Positions 17,131 through 28,600 of a stretch of DNA of 64,000 nucleotides are shown piece after piece. The notes beneath the pieces are model-generated. The model had not been told where the DNA came from. It saw only the letters and a list, made by a program, of their open reading frames with translations, and did no database searches. Location: NCBI GenBank assembly GCA_963778375.1, contig CAVZTX010000023.1, positions 162,218 to 226,217 of the forward strand, written 5' to 3'. Origin of the DNA: CAVZTX01 sp963778375. Lineage in GTDB: Bacteria; Chloroflexota; Ktedonobacteria; Ktedonobacterales; Ktedonobacteraceae. The stretch's first letter is position 1. Each line of letters opens with the position of its first letter. Made by a program: the position numbers and the translations under genes.

Positions 17131-19722
17131 TTAGGGAAGTGGGGGCGCGGCCTCAGGAGCAGGAAGTTCGAGCGTATAGTGATACTCCGTCGTTTGTAGA
17201 GGTTCTTCTGAATCCTCAGGACACCACCAGAGCCGCTGCGTCACCTCTTTGCACCCCGCTGTCCATTGAAAGCTAATCTCGCCAATATTATTGTATCCGA
17301 CAATCATCTGGCCAGCTTTCCAGCGATGCATCCGACCAACATTGTGCAGTATGGCTGCTACCAGTCTATTCCTCCGCTTCTCCAACTTGCGCTCTATCAC
17401 ATTCGTCCCATGTATCGCTCCGTGGGTCAAGCTCCGCACTGGTTGCACAAGAGCAAGTTGTGTTTGTTCAACCTTTCTTGTTTTATGTAGCAATATCCTT
17501 CGAAGCCTGTCTATACTCGCCTCCAGCAAGGTAATACCTCCCAGAGCGGGGCGTATCAGCCTGATGATGCCGGTAAAAAATCTCGTTCGAGGAGATATCC
17601 TCTTTATAGGCAGAGTACGAGCGCGCGTATTGCGTAGGTAGTGTAATCGGTAGATGCGATCGGGTGGAAACGCCTTGAAGGCCCCTTTCAACCATCCATG
17701 TGCTGGCAGTATGATCTCGTAAGGAGACCTGCGTGCAGCTATCAGCCTGGGTATCGACCACCAGAACAGGTAGAGCCGTTTCCGAATAAGAGTAAGTACA
17801 GCCTTGAGGATACGCATATTGTCAGCATTGATATCCCAGGCAAAGAAATCCAGGGTAGGTGTCTCTTCTCGCCGTAATAAGTGGATAAGCCATGGGTAGA
17901 CGGAAGCAAGCACCGCTATATGGGAACCCGAATCTTCATTATGCAAAGGACTGGACGTGTAATTCACAAATATGGCCGTGGCCTTGGTATGCGCATTCCA
18001 GTACTCTAAACTCGATCCAAAGGCATAATGGACATCTCCTGAGAGGAACACCACACGCTGCAAGGCGCTCAGCATCTTGAGGAAGTTTTGAAAGGTGCCC
18101 CATTCCAAAGCCCAGGCCTCGCAATCGTATGTATAGTTATCCTGAATGCGCCAGCGACTCCAAAACTGTATCGACTCAACGAAATCCACTCCGAGCACAG
18201 GTGTTGCCGAGACGATAATCGTCACATCTACATTCTCCTGGACAACAGAAGTGATTTGTGCGTGCATTGCTTTCGGTGACAACAGCCCGGGAAATTCGCC
18301 AGGGGAGCGATAGAGGCGTTGCGTGCGTGTATCCATTACAATGACCTGGTAACGGGGGCCGCTATAGGTATAGTGCCAATGCAAGGCTTGCTCCGAGCGC
18401 TGAAGTTCACCCTTTCCATCGAAGGAAGTCGGCATGCCAATAATTTCTTCTATGATCTTTGTCCGATAGTCGTCTTCATCTCCACGCCAGGCATCCAGAG
18501 CTTGAAAGAAGTCCTGAGCATTCTTCTGAGCAAACTGCTCTGGCGTATTTCCCCAGGCCTGGAACAGAGCATACGTCAGGAGCGCATTGCGTATCACTCT
18601 CTGCCCTAATAGACTCGCCAGGACGTGGTGACACCATAATCCATCAAGATACCAGTCATCGGTCACCTCGTGGTCATCGCAGATGGTATAGGTAGCGATA
18701 TTCGCCAAAGCACGACGCACCTGTAGCAGTGTAGACCGGAATTCCTCCAATCTCTCTCGGTTATCGTTATACTGTGTTTCGAACTTCTCAAGGTCTTCAG
18801 GCTTAGGACGTGCCAGAGGATAGGCTTGCCAGATTTCCTCGGCGCTTGGCAATTCATTGGGCCACAGAACGTCAGACCAGGCGAAAAGATACATAGCAGC
18901 ATATTCAGCCAGGCTCAACAAGTGATTTTGCGGTGTAGAAGTCGTGAACATGGTTTTGTTTCGTACGACTCCACTGCGTTCTCCTGGACCCAGCACGTGA
19001 GCAGGCGCATTGACGAGCGGAAGCACTTCTTCAGCATTGCCCGCGAGTAAAAAATGACCGGCATCTATGAGCGCAAACAAGAGCGATCCGGATACATCGT
19101 CGGCATAAATTTGATCCCCAGTGAGAAAGAGTTGCTGAGGGCGATTCGTTCTCGACGAGGTTGATGTTTCCAGAACCGTGTCAAGGGCTGGTAACATATC
19201 CTTGCCGATGCCATGGGGTTTGCGGCAAGAACCATGCATAATCCTGAGTTGGTTCACATCCCCTGCTGGAAGAACGAAACTGGGAAGTGGATGCTCTGCA
19301 TAAACCAGGCAATGGAGTGCATCGGCAACTGAGGGATCTATATTGAGAATACCGGGAGTACCCAGGTGAGAAGCGGTCTCTGGAGCAGAAGTTTTCGCCG
19401 AAGTGTCCTGGCCGTCAGACTGAAAGAACAAATTGTAGTAGTAGAGCTGACCCCAGGCCAATCTCTCCTGCTCATCTGTGACACGCGCTGTAACGGCCAC
19501 AATATGCAGGTGATCACCGATGCGAACTGTATGGCATGTTCCCTCAAATTGCTGAACAAGCTCTCCCACTTCGTCGCTTCTATATATGCGCAGTGTGACC
19601 CGTTGAGGCACTTTCAATGCAAGCCATACCGTAACCGCGCGAGGCTCGGTACGGCGCAGTATAGGACCTGCCAGAATGAGTGGTAGCGACGAGAATCGCT
19701 CTGCTAATGGTGTCCAGGGCAA
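17131..19722 (-). CDS. PhoD-like metallophosphatase
   Basis: This 863-residue protein carries metal-binding motifs of PhoD-type phosphatases: LFLTGDQIYADDVSG, ICDDHEVTDDWY and VVFLSGDVHYAFGSSLEYW. An N-terminal beta domain (residues 10-110, AVTVWLALKVPQRVTLRIY) precedes the catalytic core, as in the family. The last 250 residues are extra and basic, with no clear domain. The start is TTG at 19722 with GGAG about 8 nt upstream; no earlier ATG fits. No signal peptide is seen, so unlike classical exported PhoD it may act in the cytoplasm. The substrate is unknown. Confidence 0.8.
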   Translation of the reverse strand: MPWTPLAERFSSLPLILAGPILRRTEPRAVTVWLALKVPQRVTLRIYRSDEVGELVQQFEGTCHTVRIGDHLHIVAVTARVTDEQERLAWGQLYYYNLFFQSDGQDTSAKTSAPETASHLGTPGILNIDPSVADALHCLVYAEHPLPSFVLPAGDVNQLRIMHGSCRKPHGIGKDMLPALDTVLETSTSSRTNRPQQLFLTGDQIYADDVSGSLLFALIDAGHFLLAGNAEEVLPLVNAPAHVLGPGERSGVVRNKTMFTTSTPQNHLLSLAEYAAMYLFAWSDVLWPNELPSAEEIWQAYPLARPKPEDLEKFETQYNDNRERLEEFRSTLLQVRRALANIATYTICDDHEVTDDWYLDGLWCHHVLASLLGQRVIRNALLTYALFQAWGNTPEQFAQKNAQDFFQALDAWRGDEDDYRTKIIEEIIGMPTSFDGKGELQRSEQALHWHYTYSGPRYQVIVMDTRTQRLYRSPGEFPGLLSPKAMHAQITSVVQENVDVTIIVSATPVLGVDFVESIQFWSRWRIQDNYTYDCEAWALEWGTFQNFLKMLSALQRVVFLSGDVHYAFGSSLEYWNAHTKATAIFVNYTSSPLHNEDSGSHIAVLASVYPWLIHLLRREETPTLDFFAWDINADNMRILKAVLTLIRKRLYLFWWSIPRLIAARRSPYEIILPAHGWLKGAFKAFPPDRIYRLHYLRNTRARTLPIKRISPRTRFFTGIIRLIRPALGGITLLEASIDRLRRILLHKTRKVEQTQLALVQPVRSLTHGAIHGTNVIERKLEKRRNRLVAAILHNVGRMHRWKAGQMIVGYNNIGEISFQWTAGCKEVTQRLWWCPEDSEEPLQTTEYHYTLELPAPEAAPPLP

Positions 19723-19960
19723 TCTACTACTCCATATCCCGCTTGTAAAATATTTAGAAACCTTGCTTGAGGCTACTGATTGTGTTTGAATATAGCAGAA
19801 GAGAGATACTCATGTGTTTTCAATACCCTTCTCTTCTGATTCTTTCCTTATTTTCCAGGCATAATTATATCAGGTGCTCCACAACTTGAGGAAGGGCAGA
19901 CGCAAGGGTCGCCCCAGACGCTCCTCTGTTTGCATAAAAGGGACGACTGAAAGGCCGACA

Positions 19961-21346
19961 ATGATGTATGAATTACATGGTTTGTTACAAGGAGAGCGAG
20001 ACACCAGAACATTAGCAGATCGCCGTGCCGCGGGCAAAGAACTCCGCAACCAGGTACCGCGTTCCAGCCATGCCGGGTGGACTCCGGCTGCCAATCGCCC
20101 TGATCCACTAAGCCTGCTGGAGGAACAGAACCGCTCTCGTTTGCCACATCTCGTGCCGCTTCGCTACGCACGCATGAGCATCTCGCCTTTTACCTTTCTA
20201 CGTGGGTCGGCCATCGTCATGGCCGAAGACCTCGCCACAACTCCCGTTACTGGTATCCAGGTGCAGATTTGTGGCGATGCACACCTCAACAACTTCGGCA
20301 TCTATGCCACGCCGGAACGCAACCAGGTCTTCGATGTCAATGACTTTGACGAAACCCTGCCGGGTCCCTGGGAATGGGATCTCAAGCGCTTTGCCGCTGG
20401 CATCGTGGTTGCCGGTCGGACTAACCGCTTTCCTGCAGCAATAAATCGACGAGCTGTATTGAGCGGCATCCAGTCGTATCGTGAGCACATGTGGAAGTAC
20501 AGCGAAATGAGCCATATTAACGTATGGTACTCCCGTATCGACTATGAAAGCTCACTCCAATTCGTGCGCCGCGCCTTTCGTTGGTATATCGAGAAACAGG
20601 CAGAAAAATCACGCCAGCGCTCAAGCCTGCAGGCGCTTACCAAACTCACGATACAAGTCGATGGTCAGCACCACATCAAGGATGATCCTCCGCTGATCGT
20701 GCACCTTGAAGACGAATCGCTTACGGAACAATTGAAAGGACTGGTAGAGGCATACCGGCCAACAATTCAGGAGGATCGACGGGTGCTGCTCAGCAAGTAC
20801 CACTGCGTCGATCTTGCTCAGAAAGTGGTTGGTGTAGGTAGCGTCGGTACGCGTTGTTACGTTGCCCTTTTGCTTGGAAACGACAGCAACGACCCACTCC
20901 TCTTGCAAATTAAGGAAGCGCAGGCATCGGTACTCGAACGTCATCTTAGCCCAAGTATCTATCCAAATCATGCCCAACGAGTCGTAAGTGGCCAGCGTCT
21001 CATGCAGGCAGCCAGCGACCTGTTTCTTGGTTGGACACGGCTAGGTTCCACCGACTACTATATACGCCAATTCCGCGACATGAAGTTGTCGGTGAACCTC
21101 GAAACCCTGATTCCAGAGGGCTTTATCGAGTACTGTCGGTTCTGTGGATGGGCGCTTGCTCGTGCGCATGCCCGTTCCGGCGATTCTGCGCAAATCAGCG
21201 GCTACCTGGGGAGAAGCGATGTATTTGACCGAGCCATCACAACCTTTGCCGAGACATATGCGGACCAGACCGAACGCGATCATGCCGCCCTTGTCTCCGC
21301 TATTTCGACCGATCAGGCTGTCCAACAACTGTTGCATTTAGGATGA
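19961..21346 (+). CDS. DUF2252 family protein
   Basis: The 461-residue protein matches DUF2252: RMSISPFTFLRGSAIVMAED, the HxD-type QICGDAHLNNFGIYATPER, VFDVNDFDETLPGPWEWDLKR and a C-terminal helical part with FCGWALARAHARSGD. These motifs resemble the catalytic loop of kinase-like phosphotransferases (GDAHLNN, then D-F-D). The chemical role is not established. ATG at 19961 or 19964 is preferred over an upstream GTG at 19874, because the domain begins shortly after; the ribosome site (AAAGG) is weak. Confidence 0.82.
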   Translation: MMYELHGLLQGERDTRTLADRRAAGKELRNQVPRSSHAGWTPAANRPDPLSLLEEQNRSRLPHLVPLRYARMSISPFTFLRGSAIVMAEDLATTPVTGIQVQICGDAHLNNFGIYATPERNQVFDVNDFDETLPGPWEWDLKRFAAGIVVAGRTNRFPAAINRRAVLSGIQSYREHMWKYSEMSHINVWYSRIDYESSLQFVRRAFRWYIEKQAEKSRQRSSLQALTKLTIQVDGQHHIKDDPPLIVHLEDESLTEQLKGLVEAYRPTIQEDRRVLLSKYHCVDLAQKVVGVGSVGTRCYVALLLGNDSNDPLLLQIKEAQASVLERHLSPSIYPNHAQRVVSGQRLMQAASDLFLGWTRLGSTDYYIRQFRDMKLSVNLETLIPEGFIEYCRFCGWALARAHARSGDSAQISGYLGRSDVFDRAITTFAETYADQTERDHAALVSAISTDQAVQQLLHLG

Positions 21347-21550
21347 CAGTCATCCGCGACATTTGGTCAAAGCTGACAACCACTCATAAGGCTCTGGAGG
21401 CGGGGAGTGGATTGCGAAAGTGACAGTAGTGACGCTTGTGCTGTGAGATTCACTGATGATGAGTGGATACCAGGATCAAAGGGCTTGTCCTCGAAACGTT
21501 GACGGAGTAAAATGCCTCTTAACTACACATTCATCTTAGAAGGATACATA

Positions 21551-22015
21551 ATGGATATCTACGAAAAACGGCTCTGTGCTTATATGCAGGAACAGCACAT
21601 CCAGGCAGAGCATCTGTCGCTCAATCAATCCTGTCATTCCGTGGCGGAAGCCGCTCTTGCTGTTCATGCAACTCCTGAAGACCTTGTCAAAAACATCTGT
21701 CTGGTGGGTACAGATAGTCATCTGATCACAGCTATTGTGAAAGGAGAAGATAGAGTAAGTACCTCACGCATAGCCAAAATCCTTGAAAGGGATGCGCTAC
21801 GTCTTGCGACGCCAGCGGAAATCCTTGAAAAAACAGGCTATCCTTGTGGAGGAACTCCCTCCTTCGGCTATCAAGCGACATTTCTCATCGATCAAAAGGT
21901 GATGGAGCGAGAGACCGTGTTCACAGGAGGCGGGAGCGAAACCGCATTGGTCAAGATCCGTACCGAGGAGCTAGTTCGTGCCAATCAAGGTAGCATCGTG
22001 CGCATCCGTAAGTAA
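21551..22015 (+). CDS. YbaK/ProX-type aminoacyl-tRNA deacylase
   Basis: The 154-residue protein has the YbaK fold that hydrolyses mischarged aminoacyl-tRNA in trans. Landmarks are KNICLVGTDSHLITAIVKGEDRV, with the conserved Lys near residue 45, ILERDALRLATPAEILEKTGY, CGGTPSFGY, and the final VFTGGGSETALVKI glycine loop. AGAAGG sits 9 nt before the ATG. The exact specificity (Cys-Pro, Ala-Pro or others) is not clear from sequence. It converges on an MFS gene with only 7 bp between stops. Confidence 0.85.
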   Translation: MDIYEKRLCAYMQEQHIQAEHLSLNQSCHSVAEAALAVHATPEDLVKNICLVGTDSHLITAIVKGEDRVSTSRIAKILERDALRLATPAEILEKTGYPCGGTPSFGYQATFLIDQKVMERETVFTGGGSETALVKIRTEELVRANQGSIVRIRK

Positions 22016-22022
22016 ACCGTGC

Positions 22023-23474
22023 TCACTTGGATACATTTCCGATTAAATCCTGACCCTTTACACGCATATAGACTACGCTGCATAAGGAGATGAGTCCCAT
22101 CACGACTGAGAAGACCATCAATCCATAGAAACCGCCCAGGTCTACGCTCAACCCACCCAGTGCCGCACCGATCAATTGCCCAACACCCATTACGACTGAG
22201 TACAGACCCATCATCGCTCCTCGTTTGCCTGGCAGCAGTTCCGCGATTACCCCCATATGGTTCAGTGAAGCCGGGGTAAAGCCACTTAATAGCAGAACTC
22301 CGAGTGCCACTAGGGGGAGCAGCAACAGCAATACTGGCTGTGGGCTGGCAAACACCCGTGCCGGGTTCTCGCCCAGACCATTGATCAAGGTCAAGGCTAC
22401 AATACTGATACTCAATCCGCCCAGACCGATGAGCATCACCGTTGTTCGACGCAGGTGCGGTAAGACCAGCAGCCACAGTCCCATACCTCCCAGGAAGAGA
22501 AAGCCAAAGCCACCAAATAGCAACGACGCAGCTCCGTGGCTAAATCCACCATAGAGCAATTGCCCCGGATGGCGTATATGCGCCGCCGGCCCTGGGTAGG
22601 TCAGTATAATGGTACATAAAGTGAGCCATGCTCCTACCAGCGTATTGATTGACAGCCAGGCTGGAAGAAAGGTCAAGATGCCTTTGTAGCGAATGATGGA
22701 AAGGCTTGCAAGCAGCGAACGAGGCGCATTACCCTGTGCCTGCCGTTGTGTACTCTCCTTCAAAAAGCAGGCGATCAATATGCCGTTGATACCATGCAGT
22801 GCAACCACTACCAAAAACCCCCATGTTCCCATCAGGCTGCTGACTTCTCCACCAAAGGGAACGGCTAGCGCCAATCCCGCAACGGTGGCAACTTCAAAAG
22901 CGGTCAGCACTCGTGCCCGTGCTTTGTCTGAACCCCTGACAGTCTCGGTAATGTAGCTCAGGCTTGTAGGCGTATTGAGGGCAGTCGCGGCTCCCTCAAA
23001 TAAGCGGCCAACCAGCACCATCAACAATAAGACCAGCAGGTGAATATCAAATGGAGTGTTTTGAGGATGGGGAAAAAGCAGCGTAGCAATTAGAAAGAAA
23101 AGGGCGGCGCCACTCGCCAATAAAGGTGCAGAGAGCAGAAAAGGTTTACGGCCCAGGCGGTCTGAAAGACCTCCCACCATAGGAGCGAGCAATAGCTCAC
23201 TGATATAGAATGCCTCGAGTACAACCGCAACCACAGCAGCCGATGAGAAGTGCTCGCCCAAGTAGAAGCCGAGCAGCACAAAACTGGTGCGACTCGCAAC
23301 CCGTAACAACAACGTGGAAAGAATAGCAACACGGATGGAGCCACTATTCGTTGCCGGATGCACTTCAAGCTTGCCCGTTCGCTTGTCAGGGCGTTGCTCC
23401 TGTCCGGAAAGCTGACGAAATATTGGATGATCTCTTTGAGATACTTCACTATCGAGAATAAGCGTCTGAGTCAT
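22023..23474 (-). CDS. MFS transporter
   Basis: The 483-residue protein has a 40-residue hydrophilic N-terminus and then about 12 membrane helices. The MFS loop GGLSDRLGRKPFLLSAPLL follows helix 2, and GRLFEGAATALNTPTSLSYI marks helix 4. Charged cytoplasmic loop residues between the halves (KESTQRQAQGN) are as expected. It is probably a multidrug or sugar exporter; the substrate cannot be assigned. Confidence 0.85.
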   Translation of the reverse strand: MTQTLILDSEVSQRDHPIFRQLSGQEQRPDKRTGKLEVHPATNSGSIRVAILSTLLLRVASRTSFVLLGFYLGEHFSSAAVVAVVLEAFYISELLLAPMVGGLSDRLGRKPFLLSAPLLASGAALFFLIATLLFPHPQNTPFDIHLLVLLLMVLVGRLFEGAATALNTPTSLSYITETVRGSDKARARVLTAFEVATVAGLALAVPFGGEVSSLMGTWGFLVVVALHGINGILIACFLKESTQRQAQGNAPRSLLASLSIIRYKGILTFLPAWLSINTLVGAWLTLCTIILTYPGPAAHIRHPGQLLYGGFSHGAASLLFGGFGFLFLGGMGLWLLVLPHLRRTTVMLIGLGGLSISIVALTLINGLGENPARVFASPQPVLLLLLPLVALGVLLLSGFTPASLNHMGVIAELLPGKRGAMMGLYSVVMGVGQLIGAALGGLSVDLGGFYGLMVFSVVMGLISLCSVVYMRVKGQDLIGNVSK

Positions 23475-23713
23475 ATCTATTTCCCATTCATATGTCCTGT
23501 ATCCAATACGTTTTCAGAGGTTGCTTTTACAGCATAGGTAATAAGCACTTCTAAGCTCCATCATACACATCGACCGTCCCAAAATCGTTACGACACCGTT
23601 ACGAAGTCCTGGCATTTCAAGCATAATAGATCAAAGTGGAGCATACAATAAAGGATGTCACGGAGAAACTGTGAACTCAGACCACATATGGCTATTGCAG
23701 GATTTCCTCAACG

Positions 23714-25583
23714 TTACATCTGCTCATGCATCCAGATACGCATGGCTGATGTCCCACGATTGCACCAGAGGTAGTAAGGAATTGCCGTGAGTTTTGTAGG
23801 GTAGATTGCAGGGCTTTGGGGACGATATAACCCGTTCTCCCATGCAGAGGTATCAAGAGCCGATGCTTCCGTAGTCAATGTAACAACGCCTCCGAACAGA
23901 TTGGGATCAAAGGCATCGCTTATCGGGGATGAACGCGGAAGGAAGAGCCTATGTAGAGGGATATCGTTGTCTGTACTCTCAAAACAGTAGACGAGGGGTC
24001 CACGCTGCAAGGCTACAAGCCCATCATCAGCTAATATATCAGGGTGAGCATACATGCGGGCGACCGGCATAGGCAGCCGCAAAGAAATGGTGTCCGATTG
24101 ACTTCCATGTTCGTTCTAGCCTGACATAGCCGTTCTCGCTCATTGCCGTGATATCAACCGGCTCATTATTCACGAACAATGTTGGCTCAGAGCACCAGCC
24201 AGGAATGCGCAGTCGAATTGCAAATGAGGTGGGTTGCTCTAATTCCAAAGTAAGCTTGACATGCTCATCCCAGGGATAGCGCGTTTCCTGTCTGAGTGTT
24301 ACCTGTTGACCGTGAATGTGCAATTGAACGGTGCTCTGTACATACAAATGCACAGCAACCTCTTGCTCATTTTGAGCATAGATATACTGACCAAGCGATG
24401 CCAACAGACGTGTAATGTTTGTTGGACAGCAGGCGCAGTCAAACCATTCCTGGCGGGCTATATTCCCGGAACTGGCGAGAGGATTGACGTAGAAAAAGGT
24501 TGTACCATCCTGAGAAACACTGCTCAGGACGCCATTATAGAGCGTTCGCTCCATTACATCTGCATATTGGGCGTCGCACTCCAACTGTAACATGCGATGG
24601 CTCCAAAGTACGAGTCCGATACCCGCACACGTCTCTGCATATGCCGTCTCATTTGGTAGATCGTAGTCAGAGGAAAAGCCTTCGTTATACATAGATGACC
24701 CAATCCCACCCGTTATAAACATGCGTTTTGATTGCAAGTGGTTCCAGAGATGCTTACACGCCGAGAGTAAGGTTTCATCTTGTGTTTCGTAGGCAAGGTC
24801 TGCCATGGCGCTATACAGGTACATTGCACGCACAGCGTGACCCACAACTTCTGTCTGCTCACGGACAGGAAGATGTGCCTGGTGGTATTCTCTCCCTAAT
24901 CTATGATGGTCAGGAGCTTCCTCTGTATCAAAGTAACAGGGTGACTGCCCGCGTTCCTCAATAAAATACTGGCTCAGTCGCAAATAGCGTGTGTTGCCTG
25001 TGAGACGATATAGCTTGATGAGGGCAAGCTCAATCTCTTCATGACCGCAGTATCCTCGCCTTTTTCCCCGCTCTGTACCAAACACAGTATCGATATAATC
25101 AGCGTACTGGAGTACTACATTCAGAAGCGTAGATTTGCCCGTTGCCTGAAAGTGAGCCACCCCTGCTTCGATCATATGTCCTGCACAATACAGTTCATGC
25201 CCATGCCGTAAATTTGTCCAGCGTTTGTCCGGCTCAACAACGGTGTAATGAGGATTTAGATAGCCATCTCGCTGCTGGGCAGAGGCAATAAGTGCGATGA
25301 CCCTATCGAGCAAGGTATCAAGTGCTGGACTCGGAAATACTGCCAGGCTATAACTGGCCGCTTCTATCCACTTTGCCACATCCGAGTCCCAGAATTGATG
25401 CGGGGCTTTCGCCATTCCAGGTTTCCACTGTAACCGATAGGCATCAATACGACCACTTTCTTTGCACATGTTAAAAATATGCAGCATCGTCTCTTCTCAA
25501 TTGATGCGTAGGCGTGGTGCCCAGAATGCGTCATCGATTGTTACTTGGGAGAATGGTATAGGATGAAAGAAATGCGTATACAT
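23714..25583 (-). pseudogene. Broken GH127-type beta-L-arabinofuranosidase gene
   Basis: The GH127 fold reads across three pieces. The ATG at 25583 begins FSQVTIDDAFWAPRLRIN, the usual start, and meets an in-frame TGA at 25497-25499, perhaps from CGA. From 25496 to 24090 comes the catalytic part: RHGHELYCAGHMIEAGVAHF, CGHEEIELALIKLYRLTGN, FITGGIGSS, YAETCAGIGLVLW, and the zinc Cys pair in WFDCACCPTN. A one-base deletion near 24092 shifts the frame, and the C-terminus (DDGLVALQRGPLVYCFE) continues to 23714. Intact enzymes release L-arabinofuranose from plant glycans. The gene follows the NACHT gene by 20 bp. Confidence 0.85.
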
Positions 25584-25603
25584 GGCAACTGTTATTTACT
25601 AAC

Positions 25604-28600
25604 TTATACCCTGGTTGGTATTTTCCTATTAGATTGAAGTGGAAGCTTGATTTGTGGTGAAATCAAGCTATCTTTAATTTCAAATATTTTTCCCCACCTC
25701 ATGATCTTCACATTATTATATGCCATCTTACCTTCCATGAAAACTGTAACACCTGCACGACGGCTCACCGACCATAGAGTCTGATAAATACTATCCGCAA
25801 TAGCATCAGTCCTTTGCAATAATTCGGCAAGCTTAAGAACAGTCTTTTCATCGCTGGCTAATTGTTCAAGAGCTTCGGCAATACACTTACGAACGTTTGG
25901 GCCTTGTTGACCAGACAGTAAGGATAATAATGCAGGTACTACTGAAGTTTCCCCCAGCAAGCCTAGAGCAGTGACAATACATTTGCCCCTTGGTGGATCA
26001 ATCTGCGAATCTGAGAGCAATTGAAGCAATCGGTCAACAATGGAGTGCTCCCCAATTCTATGCAGAGCTTCGGGAATCCTTTTATATATGGAGAGGTTAG
26101 AGCCGGTGCTTGAAAGCAGGTGTAGTAATTCGTCGGTTATCGATTGGTCACCTAACCTACCTAAGGAGACTATTACGTATGCATGCATTAAGTAGGAAAG
26201 TTGCTTGTTGACCAGCAATTGTCGTAGACCAGGAATTGCGGAAGGGTCGCCTAGCGTACCCAAAGCTTCAATGATGCTTATTTGCACTCTAAAGTCTAAT
26301 CGCTCTTCTGAAATCATCTGCAACATTTCTGAAACTAGTGAACGTTCTCCTAGCTTCCCTATAGTTTCGACGATACCTACCTGAAAAATTGGGTCCGTTG
26401 ATTTTTTGAGTAATTCAAATAACCTAGTAGCAACCGCAACATCCCCTAGCGCGCCTAGTGCTTCAACGATACCCATGCGTATATCCCTATCCCGGATAAC
26501 ATTTTCGTCCATAAGTTTTTCTAACAACATGGTACTCAGCGAGATCCCACCCATTTTCCCTAAAGCCCTGGCAATACTCGCACGAACAATCGTGTCAATT
26601 TCATCTTTAGCAAGCAATTTCATGAACTCATTAACTAGTGAATACTCGCCCAGGGATCCTAAAGCTTCTGCGATACTCATACGCACCAACGGGTTTATCT
26701 CTTTTTTCGAAAGCAGTTCTAGTAGCATTGGTGTTATATAAGCCTCACCTAGGTTCCCGATCGTATCCGCAATTCTTGTACGAACAGCCCAATCAATTCG
26801 CTCTTGTGAAAGTAATGGCAGCAAATCAATCACTATAGAAGGGTCACCAATCTTACCCAGGGCTTCCGCGACACTCGCGCGGGCTGCTGGATGTATCTGC
26901 TCATCAGAAAGGAGTGCAATTAGATGTTTGTACATGTTAGGGGTACAAAATTCGATAATGGTTTCAGCTACTTTTTGTCTGATTAAAGAGTAATGTGTGG
27001 TCTGAAGAGCATTGAATAGCTTGATTATAATCTCTTCTTGAAGAAATGACTGTTGTATCGAGGGATGAGCTGCCAAACATCTTCCTGCAAGAATTAAATT
27101 AGTGAGGAATATATCTTCCTGCAAAGGGACAAGATTAATCGAACCAATTAGCTTTTGAAGAAGAGAACTAGCATCAGATATACATCCAGCATAAAGTAAG
27201 ATCACTTCTTCCCACCAGGGATCACCTCTGTAAGAAAGTAATATATCTAATTGATTATATTTGACCGCATATTGAGCAACAAAATATTCCTGTAAAGTTA
27301 GATGTGAGAAGCTATACCAGCTATGTGCTTGTCTTTTGAACAAACCACTTCCCTCGGTAAGCTCGTCCAAAATCTGTTGAGCTAATGCCGGTGAATATTC
27401 TACACTTGAAAAGAGTTCTGTAATTACGTTCAATAGTTCACGCTCAGGAAAATAACACTGTCTTCGCAAATGAAAGCGCCAAGCGACTACTTCAAGTAAC
27501 TGTAATTTTTGTTCTGGATTAAAATCACTATGACGCTTGATACCGCGTCTCTCATCCCACTTGTTGAGCATAGTATTGACACACTGTCTATACAATTCAG
27601 CACGTTTATCGGGAAGCTCCAACTGATCTCTATAGGCAATGACGATAAGTGAAAGTAGGAGTGGATTGGCAGCCAACGCTTGTATACGTAAATTATTCTC
27701 TAATCTTGAATTGAGATCATTAGCACTGATCTTTTTCTGTGGGTCGGGGGGATCCAGAGTAAACCACTTGTTCACAAATCGCTTTATGTCTTTTGAGCGA
27801 AAATCAAGTACTTCTAGTTCGGTGAAACCAGTCAAAGGTGTTCTCAAGTGATAACTTGCTTTGCGGGTTGTAACTATTGCAGGGGATCTAGGATAACGAG
27901 TGGTTAGCTGTATAATAGCATTTGCTGTACGTCGATACGCTTCCTCGGACTTTCCTTTTGTATCTCCAATAACTGTCTCGTCAAGGCCATCTAAAAGCAG
28001 AATTGCTGTGCCATCTTTTAATCTGCTTTTTATTGAATTGAGAACTGGAACATTTGAGAAAGTATAGCGGTCCTCCCATACGGAAGCAACAAACTCAAGT
28101 AGATCAGAGAGTCCAGAAGTTGCAAAATTACGTAATTCAATATGAATAGGAAGGCACGAAAGGGGTGAGAGTTCCTTTTCAAGTAGTTTCATTGTGAGAT
28201 ATTTGAGGAGGGTAGTCTTTCCCGTTCCTGGATCCCCTACTATTACGCAGCGTTTGTAGTTATTAATAGCTTGTATTGGTTCCATTGCGGTATTGACATA
28301 ATTTTCAAGGCGTAAGGCAATTGCTTTCAGTATCATGCTGGGATCATACCCACTTGCTGCCTCGCGTAAGTTCGGATCAACTTCATAGCTTGGTCTAGTT
28401 TCCTTATGAAGCCTTAAACCTACATAGATATCTGTAATTTTTAATGGTCGGCTCATATCCAGGACGTGTAAATGAGCTATCCCCAAATCACCGGATATCG
28501 AATCTTGATACTTTTTAAAAACTTTCCCGAAAGCCGTATTATAACCAATGATAAAATCACTTTTGGTTTTCTTCTTTGTTATATCACCTTGAACCATGTT

